From assembly GCA_934095825.1 (NCBI GenBank), contig CAKOKQ010000009.1, positions 12,459-76,458 on the forward strand: a DNA stretch of 64,000 nucleotides. The letters are read 5' to 3'. The stretch's first letter is position 1, and each line of letters begins with the position of its first letter. The notes beneath the pieces were generated by a model. The model was given only the letters and a program-made list of their open reading frames with translations. It was not told the DNA's origin and ran no database searches. Below, piece after piece: positions 36,680 to 44,738 of this stretch. This DNA is from an uncultured Bacilli bacterium (GTDB taxonomy: Bacteria; Bacillota_I; Bacilli_A; RF39; UBA660). Position numbers and translations under genes: made by a program.

Positions 36680-37119
36680 CCTTAAATCTTTTCATTATTT
36701 TTAAAGTATTAAGCAACATGTTTAATTTTGCAAAGTTAGAAAGAATATTAAAAGAAAACCCTTGCAATTTTGTCAAAAAAAACCAATAGAGAAACCTGAT
36801 GAAAAAGAATACTCTACCCACTGAGGAAATGGATTATGTTAAAGAGTTACTATCTACGACTAACATTAGGCTTAAAACTGCCATGTTTATTATCATGGAT
36901 ACAGGATCTCGCTGTGAAGAACTTTTAGGATTAACTTGGAGAAATATAGATTTTGAAAAGAAAACAATAAATATAAATAAGGCGGTTGCTACAATTTCAA
37001 CAAAAAGTGGTGTACCAAATTATCGAATTGTCGAGAAAAATGTTAAAAGCCGAAATAGTAACAGGGTTATAGGGATACCCAATGCCTGTATTTCTTTATT
37101 AACCCAAAACATGATATAA
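36680..37119 (+). pseudogene. Tyrosine integrase remnant
   Basis: Residual core of a phage-type tyrosine recombinase. In one frame about 36684-36770 encodes SNMFNFAKLERILKENPC, typical of the core-binding to catalytic junction; after two frameshifts the frame from 36799 encodes the catalytic N-part TGSRCEELLGLTWRNIDF, which includes the first catalytic Arg. The HxxR and Tyr parts are gone: the frame runs straight into the shared leader of the 119-residue gene (copy 2) at about 37105. It cannot be active. Confidence 0.85.
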
Positions 37120-37145
37120 TAGCGCCAAGAAAGGAATTTTAACTG

Positions 37146-37505
37146 ATGAACAAAAAGCAAAAGATAATTTTAATTGTCTGTGTTACCATTGCCATATTAG
37201 CCATTGTTTTTTACTTTTTTGTCTACAATCCTAAAGATATTTTTGGGAAAAATTGCCAAACTGCTTACAATCTAAGTCATTATGAATATAGTGATGGCTT
37301 TAAAATTGATATTCCTGAGAATAGTTGCTTTATAAACACTTGCTGTATGATTGGCCATAGGTTTAGAACTCATGAAAATTATGACTCTTTAAATGCTAAA
37401 CTTCAAAAAATTGTGGATAATTATAATTCTAACAATAGCGAGCGTCAGATTTCTTATACGATTGAAAAACATTTATGGTATAACGAGTACACCATAGGAT
37501 ATTAA
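37146..37505 (+). CDS. Single-TM Cys-rich protein, copy 2 of 3
   Basis: 119 residues, with the same layout as copy 1: TM at 7-27, then the exported domain with Cys37, Cys61, Cys66 and Cys67. It differs from copy 1 at about ten positions, clustered just after the TM (K-D-I-F-G-K-N-C), and from copy 3 at about six. Promoter-like TATAAT lies in the shared leader and GGAGCT/GCTCC forms the terminator. Unknown function; intact in spite of the broken integrase directly upstream. Confidence 0.8.
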   Translation: MNKKQKIILIVCVTIAILAIVFYFFVYNPKDIFGKNCQTAYNLSHYEYSDGFKIDIPENSCFINTCCMIGHRFRTHENYDSLNAKLQKIVDNYNSNNSERQISYTIEKHLWYNEYTIGY

Positions 37506-37639
37506 GATTAAGTAAGGAGCTCGTGATATGCTCCTTTTTTCATGGTTTAATAAAAACTACTTAAAGTTATTTTAAGGTGGCACTTTAGAAATGTCCTGAA
37601 TTATTGCAAGAAAACCACATTCTACTATTGTTTTGACCT

Positions 37640-37705
37640 ATTTTAACCAAAGTGCTAATCTCTCTAAAACCGTTCGTGATGGTTCAAATTCTTCTGCACC
37701 TGTCA
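37640..37705 (+). other. Degenerate tRNA-Trp 3'-half, attR-like site B
   Basis: TTTTAACCAAAGTGCTAATC, as at site A, leads into CTCTAAAACCGTTCGTGATG and on to CTGTCA. Aligned to the last 44 bases of tRNA-Trp it has about seven mismatches. The rest of the ~400-base gap 37506-37908 holds a short hairpin after the site and no gene. Confidence 0.8.
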
Positions 37706-37908
37706 TGACCATATACCGCTTTTAAGTGGTTTAGTATATATAATGAAGCCTGTCTTAATGTTTTTTTGTAAAACCACCATTATTCTATTTGAATACTAGC
37801 ATTATTTTTTAATGATTGTATTTTTCAAAGTTATACCTTCTTTTACATTGAAATAAAAGTATTTATTATAAATATCTGCTATGCTATAATAAGCTCAAGA
37901 GGTAAATT

Positions 37909-38445
37909 ATGAAATATAAAAAGTTTCTATATTTATTAATTATATTTGTAATGGCAGTGTTACTAATTGTTTTCTTTTATAATCAATCACAAAATACCAA
38001 ACCAGAAGTAAGAAATATTAACGATTTAAAAGTTGTGTCATCAAATGGTGAATATATTTTAGTTGATAGTCAAGAACCAAATTCATCAACATTCTCGGTT
38101 TACAAAAAAATAGACTATGGTAACTATGAGAAAGTTTTTTCCTTACCTGGCGGAGATAATATTGAGTCAAGACTAACTTGCTGGACCGACGATAAGATAT
38201 ACACATTTAGCTTTGTGATTGCATCATATGATTTAGCAACTGGTAATACAGTTGATACTAGTGGTTTAAAAGATTTGACTGGTAACTCGACTGGATCCAT
38301 CGATCGTGTTTTTGGAGTCTATAAAGGATATATTTATTACAGATATACCGCAGGTAGTATAACAGGATATAAGAAAGTTAGTCTGGATTTTAAAAATGTT
38401 GTATCTATTGAAAAAGATGAAGTTCCAAAGTTTCTAATTAATTAA
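37909..38445 (+). CDS. Membrane-anchored protein, paralogue of 44127
   Basis: A 178-residue protein with an N-terminal TM anchor (residues 5-24) and an extracytoplasmic beta-rich domain. It shares long stretches with the product at 44127: VYK-x-x-x-Y-x-NY-x-KVF, then L-x-CWTDD-x-x-x-x-F-x-F-x-IASYDL, and SLDFK near the end. The pattern suggests a small beta-propeller-like domain. Family and function are unknown. It is the first gene after att-like site B. Confidence 0.75.
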   Translation: MKYKKFLYLLIIFVMAVLLIVFFYNQSQNTKPEVRNINDLKVVSSNGEYILVDSQEPNSSTFSVYKKIDYGNYEKVFSLPGGDNIESRLTCWTDDKIYTFSFVIASYDLATGNTVDTSGLKDLTGNSTGSIDRVFGVYKGYIYYRYTAGSITGYKKVSLDFKNVVSIEKDEVPKFLIN

Positions 38446-38446
38446 A

Positions 38447-38482
38447 CAAAAGAGAAGATACAAATTAGTACTTTCTCTTTTT
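38447..38482 (+). terminator. Terminator after the 37909 gene
   Basis: AAAAGAGAA and TTCTCTTTT pair across a 16-base loop and are followed by more T. Confidence 0.75.
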
Positions 38483-38509
38483 TAATCTTATCATAAAGCT
38501 CTATTGTAA

Positions 38510-38640
38510 CCGTTAACATCATTTTTCATATCTAAATTTACGAATACAATATCGTTATTTTGAGAGTCTAAGTATTTCCATTCTGAATTTTCATTTTCTC
38601 TCATTTTACTTACAAAATTTTGTTAGATTGTTTTAAATTT
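38510..38640 (-). pseudogene. Possible gene remnant on the minus strand
   Basis: About 40 codons read as a plausible protein fragment (RENENSEWKYLDSQNNDIVF), starting with an ATG near 38607 but without a good ribosome binding site, and ending in TGA. It looks like the tail of a lost gene in the 38446-38681 gap. Weak evidence. Confidence 0.3.
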
Positions 38641-38681
38641 ACAATATTATCCATTAATGATATATTAAATATGAGGTAATT

Positions 38682-39887
38682 ATGAAATATTTACGGTTAA
38701 TAATGTTCATGTTAATAGTCATTTTTCCAACATATGTGTATGCTTTAGAATATCCTAAATTACATTACCATAATGCAATCGTATATAATTTAAGCGAAAA
38801 CGAGGTAATGTATAGTTTGGGAGAAAGTGAGAAGGCAAGTGTTGCGTCTTTAACTAAAATATTAACCGTAATAACTTCTTTAGATTTAATTGATGATTTA
38901 AATGCCAAAATAATTTATACAAAAGATATGAATAATTTGGTTAGATGGGATACATCGAAAGCAGGCTTAAAAATTGGCGATGAAGTTTCGTATTTAGATT
39001 TACTTTATGCTTCAATTATGCCTTCTGGAGCCGATGCTGCGATTGCCCTTGCAATATCTTTATCTGGCAATATTCAAAATTTTGTAAATAAAATGAACGA
39101 AAATGCTTTGAAAATTGGAATGCACAATTCTCATTTTACTAATGTTGTCGGATTAGATGATATAAATCATTATAGCACTGCAAGTGATATTTTAACTTTA
39201 TTAAAATATGCTTTAAATAATGAAATATTTAAACAGGTATTTACAACAAAAGAATATAAATTGTCAAACGGATTGGAAATTAAAAGCACATTATATACAT
39301 ATAATAAAAAAATAAATAAAGATTTTTCAAGAATACTTGGAAGTAAAACTGGTTTTACTTTAAATGCAGGTTTATGTATAGGAGCTTATTTTATATCAAA
39401 AGAGCAAGAAATTTTAATTGTAACTTTGGGGGCAATAAAAGATGATAATGTGTATAATTTAACTGATACGCTTTCTTTAATAGATTTTATAGATACTAAC
39501 TACAGTAATAAATTAGTTTTGTCAAAAGATAGTTATATAAAAACTTTAGATGTTTTAGATAGTACTGTAAAAAGTTATGATATTAAAATATCAAATGATA
39601 TTTACGCGTATTTACCCAATGATTACAACTTTAATGATTTAAATATAGAATATATTGGAAAAAATGATATATCATTTAGAGATGAAAAAAGTAGTAAATT
39701 GGGTGATATTAACATTTATTATAAAGATAAGATAATTTATACTGAAAGCGTCTATCTGGAAACGCATATTAAAAGAGATTTAAAAAAAATTTATGTATGT
39801 TTTATATTAATTATGATATTTATAATATTATGTACAATTAGCATTTTAAAATTCAAAAGAAAACAATCTCAATCATTTATATGTTAA
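38682..39887 (+). CDS. D-alanyl-D-alanine carboxypeptidase (peptidase S11, DacA type)
   Basis: A 401-residue exported penicillin-binding protein. The signal peptide ends near residue 21 (VYA). The active-site motifs are SLTK (Ser56, Lys59), SGA in MPSGADAA (an SxN variant) and KTG in GSKTGF. A C-terminal TM (about 368-390) anchors it. It should trim the terminal D-Ala from pentapeptides, limiting cross-linking. The location inside the decayed tRNA-Trp island is unusual for a housekeeping PBP, so it may be an acquired extra copy. Confidence 0.92.
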   Translation: MKYLRLIMFMLIVIFPTYVYALEYPKLHYHNAIVYNLSENEVMYSLGESEKASVASLTKILTVITSLDLIDDLNAKIIYTKDMNNLVRWDTSKAGLKIGDEVSYLDLLYASIMPSGADAAIALAISLSGNIQNFVNKMNENALKIGMHNSHFTNVVGLDDINHYSTASDILTLLKYALNNEIFKQVFTTKEYKLSNGLEIKSTLYTYNKKINKDFSRILGSKTGFTLNAGLCIGAYFISKEQEILIVTLGAIKDDNVYNLTDTLSLIDFIDTNYSNKLVLSKDSYIKTLDVLDSTVKSYDIKISNDIYAYLPNDYNFNDLNIEYIGKNDISFRDEKSSKLGDINIYYKDKIIYTESVYLETHIKRDLKKIYVCFILIMIFIILCTISILKFKRKQSQSFIC

Positions 39888-39897
39888 TTTAATTAAA

Positions 39898-39920
39898 GTA
39901 TTCTCTAACAGAGTTCTTTT
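39898..39920. terminator. Hairpin between the dacA-like gene and the small minus-strand ORF
   Basis: GTATTCTCT and AGAGTTC form a short stem followed by a seven-T run on the plus strand; the minus strand has only a weak T-rich tail. Confidence 0.6.
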
Positions 39921-39921
39921 T

Positions 39922-39990
39922 TTAAAATTTGTCCACGATTCTTAAAATATTTTTGATGCCATTTTCGATATTTTGTGTTATTGGGTTCAT
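39922..39990 (-). CDS. Candidate 22-residue amphipathic peptide
   Basis: A very short ORF with unusually good signals: AAGGAG about nine bases before the ATG at 39990, and TTGGTATAAT (extended -10) about 40 bases further upstream. The peptide (N-terminus MNPITQNIEN, C-terminus RIVDKF) would form an amphipathic helix with hydrophobic and charged faces, in the size range of phenol-soluble modulins. No homology is claimed. The remaining bases of the gap 39888-40141 hold only promoters. Confidence 0.4.
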   Translation of the reverse strand: MNPITQNIENGIKNILRIVDKF

Positions 39991-40141
39991 AGAAGAAACT
40001 CCTTTTCTGATTGTTTAGGTATATTATACCAAGAGTTTCTTCTTTTTTTATGTCTTTTTCCAAAATGTTCTTACACTATCTAAGAGCATTATTAAAACTT
40101 TTAGCATTTTATGTTACAATTAGAATGAATATGGAGGTACT

Positions 40142-40699
40142 ATGAAAAAGTTTTTATTACTAATTTTAATATCGTTATGTTTTATTACTACTGGGTGTAC
40201 AAAACAGAAGGATTTTGAACATTATTCATTGATTGATAAGGACTTAAATATATATATATATAATAATAATGGTTATGATGAAGTATATGCCTTAGCTGAT
40301 TTAACTCCACAAGATTCAGAAGAAACACAAACAGGTTTATTTTATAAGGTTGCAAATAATGATTACATCTTATTAAAAACTTTAACTTCAAATCAAATAG
40401 ATGCTTATAAAATGAAAAGCGTTTATCAATTTTATGGTGATAAGCTATATGGAGTTGGAACTGGTGAAGAAAGTCCAATGGTATTTGAAATTAATTTAGA
40501 TGGAAGAAACAGTAAAATAGTTGAACTTAAGTATAATGTAGAAGGTAAAATTAATCCATTTTTAATTGGAGATATTAAAAAAATAAATAATGATGAAATA
40601 CTGTATTACGGTAGTGCAACTATTGATGGAAAAAATAGTCGTGCTCTAATAAATTGCTTGCTATCAACACATGAATGTACTATTAGTAGTTATAAATAA
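40142..40699 (+). CDS. Lipoprotein of unknown function
   Basis: A 185-residue lipoprotein with the lipobox TTGC (Cys19) after a short hydrophobic signal, behind a GGAGG site. The mature part is beta-rich, with Y-x-F-Y-G-D-K-L-Y-G-V-G and N-x-D-E-I-L-Y-Y-G-S elements reminiscent of beta-propeller blades. No family recognised. Last gene before att-like site C. Confidence 0.75.
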   Translation: MKKFLLLILISLCFITTGCTKQKDFEHYSLIDKDLNIYIYNNNGYDEVYALADLTPQDSEETQTGLFYKVANNDYILLKTLTSNQIDAYKMKSVYQFYGDKLYGVGTGEESPMVFEINLDGRNSKIVELKYNVEGKINPFLIGDIKKINNDEILYYGSATIDGKNSRALINCLLSTHECTISSYK

Positions 40700-40775
40700 A
40701 ATTTGAATTATGATAGATAAACACTTATAGTATAACAAATATACTATTTGATATTAAAATGAATAATAATAACGA

Positions 40776-40841
40776 TTTTAACCAATGTGGTTAATCTCTC
40801 CAAAATCGCTCGCGAGGGTTCAAATCCTTCTGTCCCTGCCA
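40776..40841 (+). other. tRNA-Trp 3'-half, attR-like site C
   Basis: 40798-40841 matches the last 44 bases of tRNA-Trp (30125-30168) at 42 positions, including the TTCAAAT loop and the GCCA end; the two changes lie in the anticodon stem. The flank TTTTAACCAATGTGGTTAATC is a variant of that at sites A and B. This is the best-preserved candidate for the outer end of an element inserted at tRNA-Trp. Confidence 0.88.
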
Positions 40842-40927
40842 AATAAAAATTAACTCCATGTATTGGAGTATCATATGAAATACATTTAATTTATATAAAA
40901 AATTAGATGTATTTTTTTAATCATTTA

Positions 40928-41359
40928 TTAAAGAATTTTAAATAAAAAATTATATAGTATCTTAACTACTCCATTGCTACTAAAATAAATAACAGTCATA
41001 TATGATAAATATAACAAATAAAAAATAGCATTAGGTATAGTACTATTATAAAACTTTGAACTCAAATAAAAATTAAGAAATCCAAGTAAATAAAGAATAA
41101 AATAAGTCAGTATAAATAGCGGTATTATCGCTATAAATAAAATAAGTATATCAATATATAATTCGTACGAAGATGCATTAGAAGAATAGAATATCCCCAC
41201 CGGTATTAAAGATATAAATGTACTTAAAAGATACTTCTTTTCTGCAACTAATTTTTGCATTTTTAAACTAAATGGTATAAATAAAGTTATTGGCGTAGCA
41301 ATAAGTCCATCATACATAATCCAAATAAATAAGAAACAAAAGTGTATAAACAATATCAT
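40928..41359 (-). CDS. Small polytopic membrane protein
   Basis: A 143-residue hydrophobic protein starting at ATG 41359 behind AGGTGATAATT. Four TM segments are likely, at about residues 3-25, 45-62, 68-92 and 105-130. No family recognised. It is alone, between att-like site C and island repeat copy 3, on the opposite strand to its neighbours. Confidence 0.7.
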   Translation of the reverse strand: MILFIHFCFLFIWIMYDGLIATPITLFIPFSLKMQKLVAEKKYLLSTFISLIPVGIFYSSNASSYELYIDILILFIAIIPLFILTYFILYLLGFLNFYLSSKFYNSTIPNAIFYLLYLSYMTVIYFSSNGVVKILYNFLFKIL

Positions 41360-41382
41360 AATTATCACCTGATTTTATGATA

Positions 41383-41955
41383 GCATAAAAAATAATTAAT
41401 GTCCTAAAGTATTCAATTAAATTAAAAATAATATTTCTATATATGATAATAAGTAGTGATGTTTCCAAATTTTTACTTCATTAATCAAAAACATGATATA
41501 ATAACGCCAAGAAAGGAATTTTAACTGATGAACAAAAAGCAAAAGATAATTTTAATTGTTTGTGTTACCCTTGCCATATTAGCCGCTGTTTTTTACTTTT
41601 TTGTCTACAATCCTAAAGATATTTTTGGGAAAAATTGCCAAACTGCTTACAATCTAAGTCATTATGAATATAGTGATGGCTTTAAAATTGATATTCCTGA
41701 GAATAGTTGCTTTGTAAATACTTGTTGTATGATTTGTCATAGGTTTAGAACTCATGAAAATTATGACTCTTTAAATGCTAAACTTCAAAAAATTGTAGAT
41801 AATTATAATTCTAACAATAGCGACCGTCAGATTTCTTATACGATTGAAAAACATTTATGGTATAACGCGTACACCATAGGATATTAAGATTAAGTTAGAG
41901 CACATGATGGCTCTTTTTTTCGTAATTTAATAAAAACTATTTAAAGTTATCTCTA
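41383..41955 (+). repeat. Island repeat, copy 3
   Basis: The leader from GCATAAAAAATAATTAATGT matches copy 1 from about 30560, followed by the gene and terminator. Similarity ends near AAAGTTAT at about 41951, so this copy lacks the conserved region and the tRNA-like end. Confidence 0.85.
41528..41887 (+). CDS. Single-TM Cys-rich protein, copy 3 of 3
   Basis: 119 residues, close to copy 2. It has an additional cysteine (Gly70 to Cys in MICHRF) and an E-to-A change near the C-terminus (YNAYTIGY). The TM segment and other cysteines are kept. The leader with TATAAT and the AGAGC/GCTCT terminator flank it. It lies outside the last recognisable att-like site, so it marks either another element layer or a segmental duplication. 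Confidence 0.8.
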   Translation: MNKKQKIILIVCVTLAILAAVFYFFVYNPKDIFGKNCQTAYNLSHYEYSDGFKIDIPENSCFVNTCCMICHRFRTHENYDSLNAKLQKIVDNYNSNNSDRQISYTIEKHLWYNAYTIGY

Positions 41956-41956
41956 A

Positions 41957-41981
41957 CTAAAAAGACCTTTTATAGGTCTAA
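41957..41981 (-). terminator. Terminator of the minus-strand XRE gene
   Basis: On the minus strand AGACC, a 7-base loop, GGTCT and then TTTTTAG. It overlaps the stop codon of the 41978 gene. Confidence 0.75.
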
Positions 41982-42724
41982 TCAGTATATAACAATTTAG
42001 AATCATTAATAATATTAGTTAAAGTTTCATTATCAGCGCTCGCAATTTTCTTGAAATTAACCTTAGTATAATAAACTTTAATCTTATCTTTTAAATCAAA
42101 ACCATTAATTTCAATACCTTCGCCAAACCTTTTATTATTTAAATCATATCCTGTAATATCATGATATTTTTCCCTGCTTAGTTTCTCCATAATAGTTTGA
42201 TATCTAGTAATAAATATTATTGTATAATCATCTTTAGTTAAATAACCATATTTTACTTGACCATTAGATACCGCATCAACATTGAATCTAATTGGACTAC
42301 CACTAGTTTTTTCAATACTAATATTACCATCTTTAAATTCTTGTCTAAAAGTAACTGCATTAGCAAGTATTGCCAAAATTAAAACTATAATATATATACT
42401 TAAAATAACGGTCAAACTATTTCTAACTATTCCTATAACTTTTTTCTTCTTATCTGTCTCATCGACAACCTTAATAATATTTTTTTCAAAAGTTTTAAGA
42501 TAATCTTCTTTAGTTAAATAAGTTCCTGATAATAACTCATTAATTGTTATACCTAATGTATTACATAATGATTCATATAATGCCAAGTCCGGCATACAAA
42601 CTCCTGTTTCCCAACGCGATACTGTTCTAATATTAACATTAAGTTTTTCGGCTAATTCTTCTTGCGTTAATTTTTTCTTTTTTCGGCACTCCGCAATAAA
42701 TTTACCTATTTTTTCTTGATTCAT
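41978..42724 (-). CDS. Membrane-bound XRE-family regulator
   Basis: A 248-residue protein; I start it at ATG 42724, behind GGAGGAGG. Residues about 4-62 are an XRE/Cro helix-turn-helix (KKLTQEELAEKL and RTVSRWETG). A TM lies at about residues 98-122, and an extracytoplasmic beta-rich domain follows. This one-component layout suggests a DNA-binding sensor of an envelope or external signal. It is divergent from a second XRE-TM protein at 42884, with a palindrome between them. Confidence 0.85.
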   Translation of the reverse strand: MNQEKIGKFIAECRKKKKLTQEELAEKLNVNIRTVSRWETGVCMPDLALYESLCNTLGITINELLSGTYLTKEDYLKTFEKNIIKVVDETDKKKKVIGIVRNSLTVILSIYIIVLILAILANAVTFRQEFKDGNISIEKTSGSPIRFNVDAVSNGQVKYGYLTKDDYTIIFITRYQTIMEKLSREKYHDITGYDLNNKRFGEGIEINGFDLKDKIKVYYTKVNFKKIASADNETLTNIINDSKLLYTD

Positions 42725-42791
42725 ATTTCCTCCTCCTAGGATAAATATAACTAAATTTATTAACAAATAGTAGGACACTTTCTGTCAAACT

Positions 42792-42811
42792 TATAGACTT
42801 TTATGTCTATA
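42792..42811. promoter_or_regulatory. Palindromic operator candidate between divergent XRE genes
   Basis: TATAGAC and GTCTATA are perfect inverted 7-base arms around TTTTAT, placed centrally in the 159-base gap between the two divergent regulator starts. Confidence 0.55.
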
Positions 42812-42883
42812 TTATAAATCAAATTTTTAAATCTTCTTTTTATATTAAAAAAATGATATAGTAATCCCATGGAGCGTGTTTAT

Positions 42884-43936
42884 ATGAATGCTGAAAATAT
42901 CGGTAAATATTTAAAAAAATTACGAGTTAAACATAATTATACTCAGGAAGACTTAGCAGAAAAACTCCATATTACTAGACAAGCCATCTCCTCTTGGGAA
43001 AATGGTCGCTTTATTCCTGATATTGAAAAAATTTATGATTTAGCCAACCTTTATGACTTAACTATCGAAGAAATTTATGCTGGTGGCAACTTAAAGAGTC
43101 CTCATAAATCAAATGAAATATTTATTAACAAAATTAATATTCAAAAAAGAAAATATATTATAACTCTTTTAATTACTATATTTACTTTTTTACTATCCTT
43201 CTTTATTTACTATTTTCTTAATTCCTATAAAAAAACCCGCGTATACTCTATAAATACTAACAATAATTCCTTTGAACTTGCTGGTAATATTCTAAAAATT
43301 AACCGAACTATTTATTTTGACTTAATGGTATATAATAGTAATACTAGTTACATTTGTCTTTATTATAATGATTTAGAAATATTATGTCCCAAAGGTACTA
43401 AAACGATAAAATTTCAAGAAAAATTAGGGACAGATAAGTATATTTTAACTAAGGACTTTAATGATTATATAAATAACTTATATATAGGTACTGATAATAT
43501 TAAAATAAAATTAGATGTTAATGAAACCTTCGTTAACGATGAATTAATATTCAATAATAATAACTCTTCTAATGGTTCTGATTCTAAAAAAGATTATGAT
43601 ATATATATCGAAGTTCCTAAATATATAAGAGATAATTTTAAATATAATCCTGATAAAGAACTATACTATTCTTCTGAAAACTATCAAGATAATAACTATA
43701 ATATTCAGTATAATGTTAATAAAGGCATTATAACTATCTTAAATAATAATAATAATAATACCGTTAAAATATGGCAATACAGTTTAAAAGATAAAGCCTT
43801 TATAATATATATGAAAATCATTAAAAATGAAATAATATCTAATTATGATGAATCTCAAATAAAGAATTTATCTAAAGAAGAATATAATAATAATTTTAGA
43901 ACTATCTTAAATTATTTAGATAAAATTATTAAATAA
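42884..43936 (+). CDS. Second membrane-bound XRE-family regulator
   Basis: A 350-residue protein starting at ATG 42884, nine bases after GGAG. The helix-turn-helix at about residues 5-63 contains YTQEDLAEKLHITRQAISSW. A TM lies at about residues 93-115. The C-terminal ~230 residues are extracytoplasmic and beta-rich, unlike those of the divergent partner. Together the pair looks like two one-component membrane regulators sharing a control region. The target genes are unknown; the lipoprotein genes downstream are candidates. Confidence 0.85.
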   Translation: MNAENIGKYLKKLRVKHNYTQEDLAEKLHITRQAISSWENGRFIPDIEKIYDLANLYDLTIEEIYAGGNLKSPHKSNEIFINKINIQKRKYIITLLITIFTFLLSFFIYYFLNSYKKTRVYSINTNNNSFELAGNILKINRTIYFDLMVYNSNTSYICLYYNDLEILCPKGTKTIKFQEKLGTDKYILTKDFNDYINNLYIGTDNIKIKLDVNETFVNDELIFNNNNSSNGSDSKKDYDIYIEVPKYIRDNFKYNPDKELYYSSENYQDNNYNIQYNVNKGIITILNNNNNNTVKIWQYSLKDKAFIIYMKIIKNEIISNYDESQIKNLSKEEYNNNFRTILNYLDKIIK

Positions 43937-43992
43937 AGTTTAACTTCCCAATATTTTAGTCTTTGCAAGTTAGACTTTCTTTTTTTAAAAAC
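43935..43992 (+). terminator. Terminator after the 42884 gene
   Basis: AAGTTTAACTT and AAGTTAGACTT are imperfect inverted arms followed by TCTTTTTTT. Confidence 0.65.
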
Positions 43993-44126
43993 TTAATTAT
44001 GTTAAATTTTAATTAGAAAAGAGGGATTGTATTGGAAAAATAATTTAATGGGATATTAACTCTACTAACGGTAGAACATTTCTTTTAGTTATTATGTTAT
44101 AATCTATTAAAAAGGAGGAAAATCAT

Positions 44127-44663
44127 ATGAAAATCAAGAATCTTGTTAAAGTAATATTTATATTAGTTTTAGTTGGTATCATAGTTTTAATCGCTAGTTG
44201 TACTAAGACTATGGTTGATTATTCTAAAATGGTAAGTCGTAAAAGTTTAAAGATTATATCTGAACATAATGCGTATGCTTTAGCGGTTGAAAATGAAGAT
44301 TACGAATTGCCAACTTATGCTGTTTATAAAAATGTTAATTATAATAACTATCAAAAAGTATTTGATTTACAATTAACAAATGATCTTTGGAGTGGATTAG
44401 TATGCTGGACCGATGATAGATTGTTTATATTTGGTTTTACCATTGCTTCTTATGATTTAACAAACGGGCAAATAATAGATGAGGGAGATTCTAGAATATC
44501 TAATGCTGATACTGGTATGATAGGCCTAGTTTTAGGTATTTATGATAATTATATCTATTATGAATATGCTAACAGAGAAGACAGTTACGGTAAGACCAGC
44601 CTCGATTTTAAAGAAGTAATACCTATTACTAAAAAAGATATTCCTAAGAAGTTAGAAAAATAG
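44127..44663 (+). CDS. Lipoprotein, paralogue of 37909
   Basis: A 178-residue protein with an N-terminal hydrophobic segment ending IASC (lipidation at Cys25) and a strong AAAGGAGGA site. It shares CWTDDRLFIFGF, IASYDL and SLDFK stretches with the 37909 product. The paralogue has a TM anchor without the lipobox Cys, so the pair differs in how it is tethered. Function unknown. It is followed by two related lipoprotein genes on the same strand. Confidence 0.75.
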   Translation: MKIKNLVKVIFILVLVGIIVLIASCTKTMVDYSKMVSRKSLKIISEHNAYALAVENEDYELPTYAVYKNVNYNNYQKVFDLQLTNDLWSGLVCWTDDRLFIFGFTIASYDLTNGQIIDEGDSRISNADTGMIGLVLGIYDNYIYYEYANREDSYGKTSLDFKEVIPITKKDIPKKLEK

Positions 44664-44738
44664 TTAGAGTTAAGGTAACGAAGTAAAAAATAAATCTCCT
44701 TGGATTTTACTTGCGACAAAGGAAAAGGAAAAATTTAA

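Larger units (their letters stand above)
37105..37705 (+). repeat. Island repeat, copy 2
   Basis: Starts at ACATGATATAATAGCGCC inside the integrase remnant and ends at tRNA-like site B. It is close to copy 1 along its whole length, including ~100 non-coding bases before the att-like end (TTTAGAAATGTCCTGAATTA and following). Confidence 0.85.
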
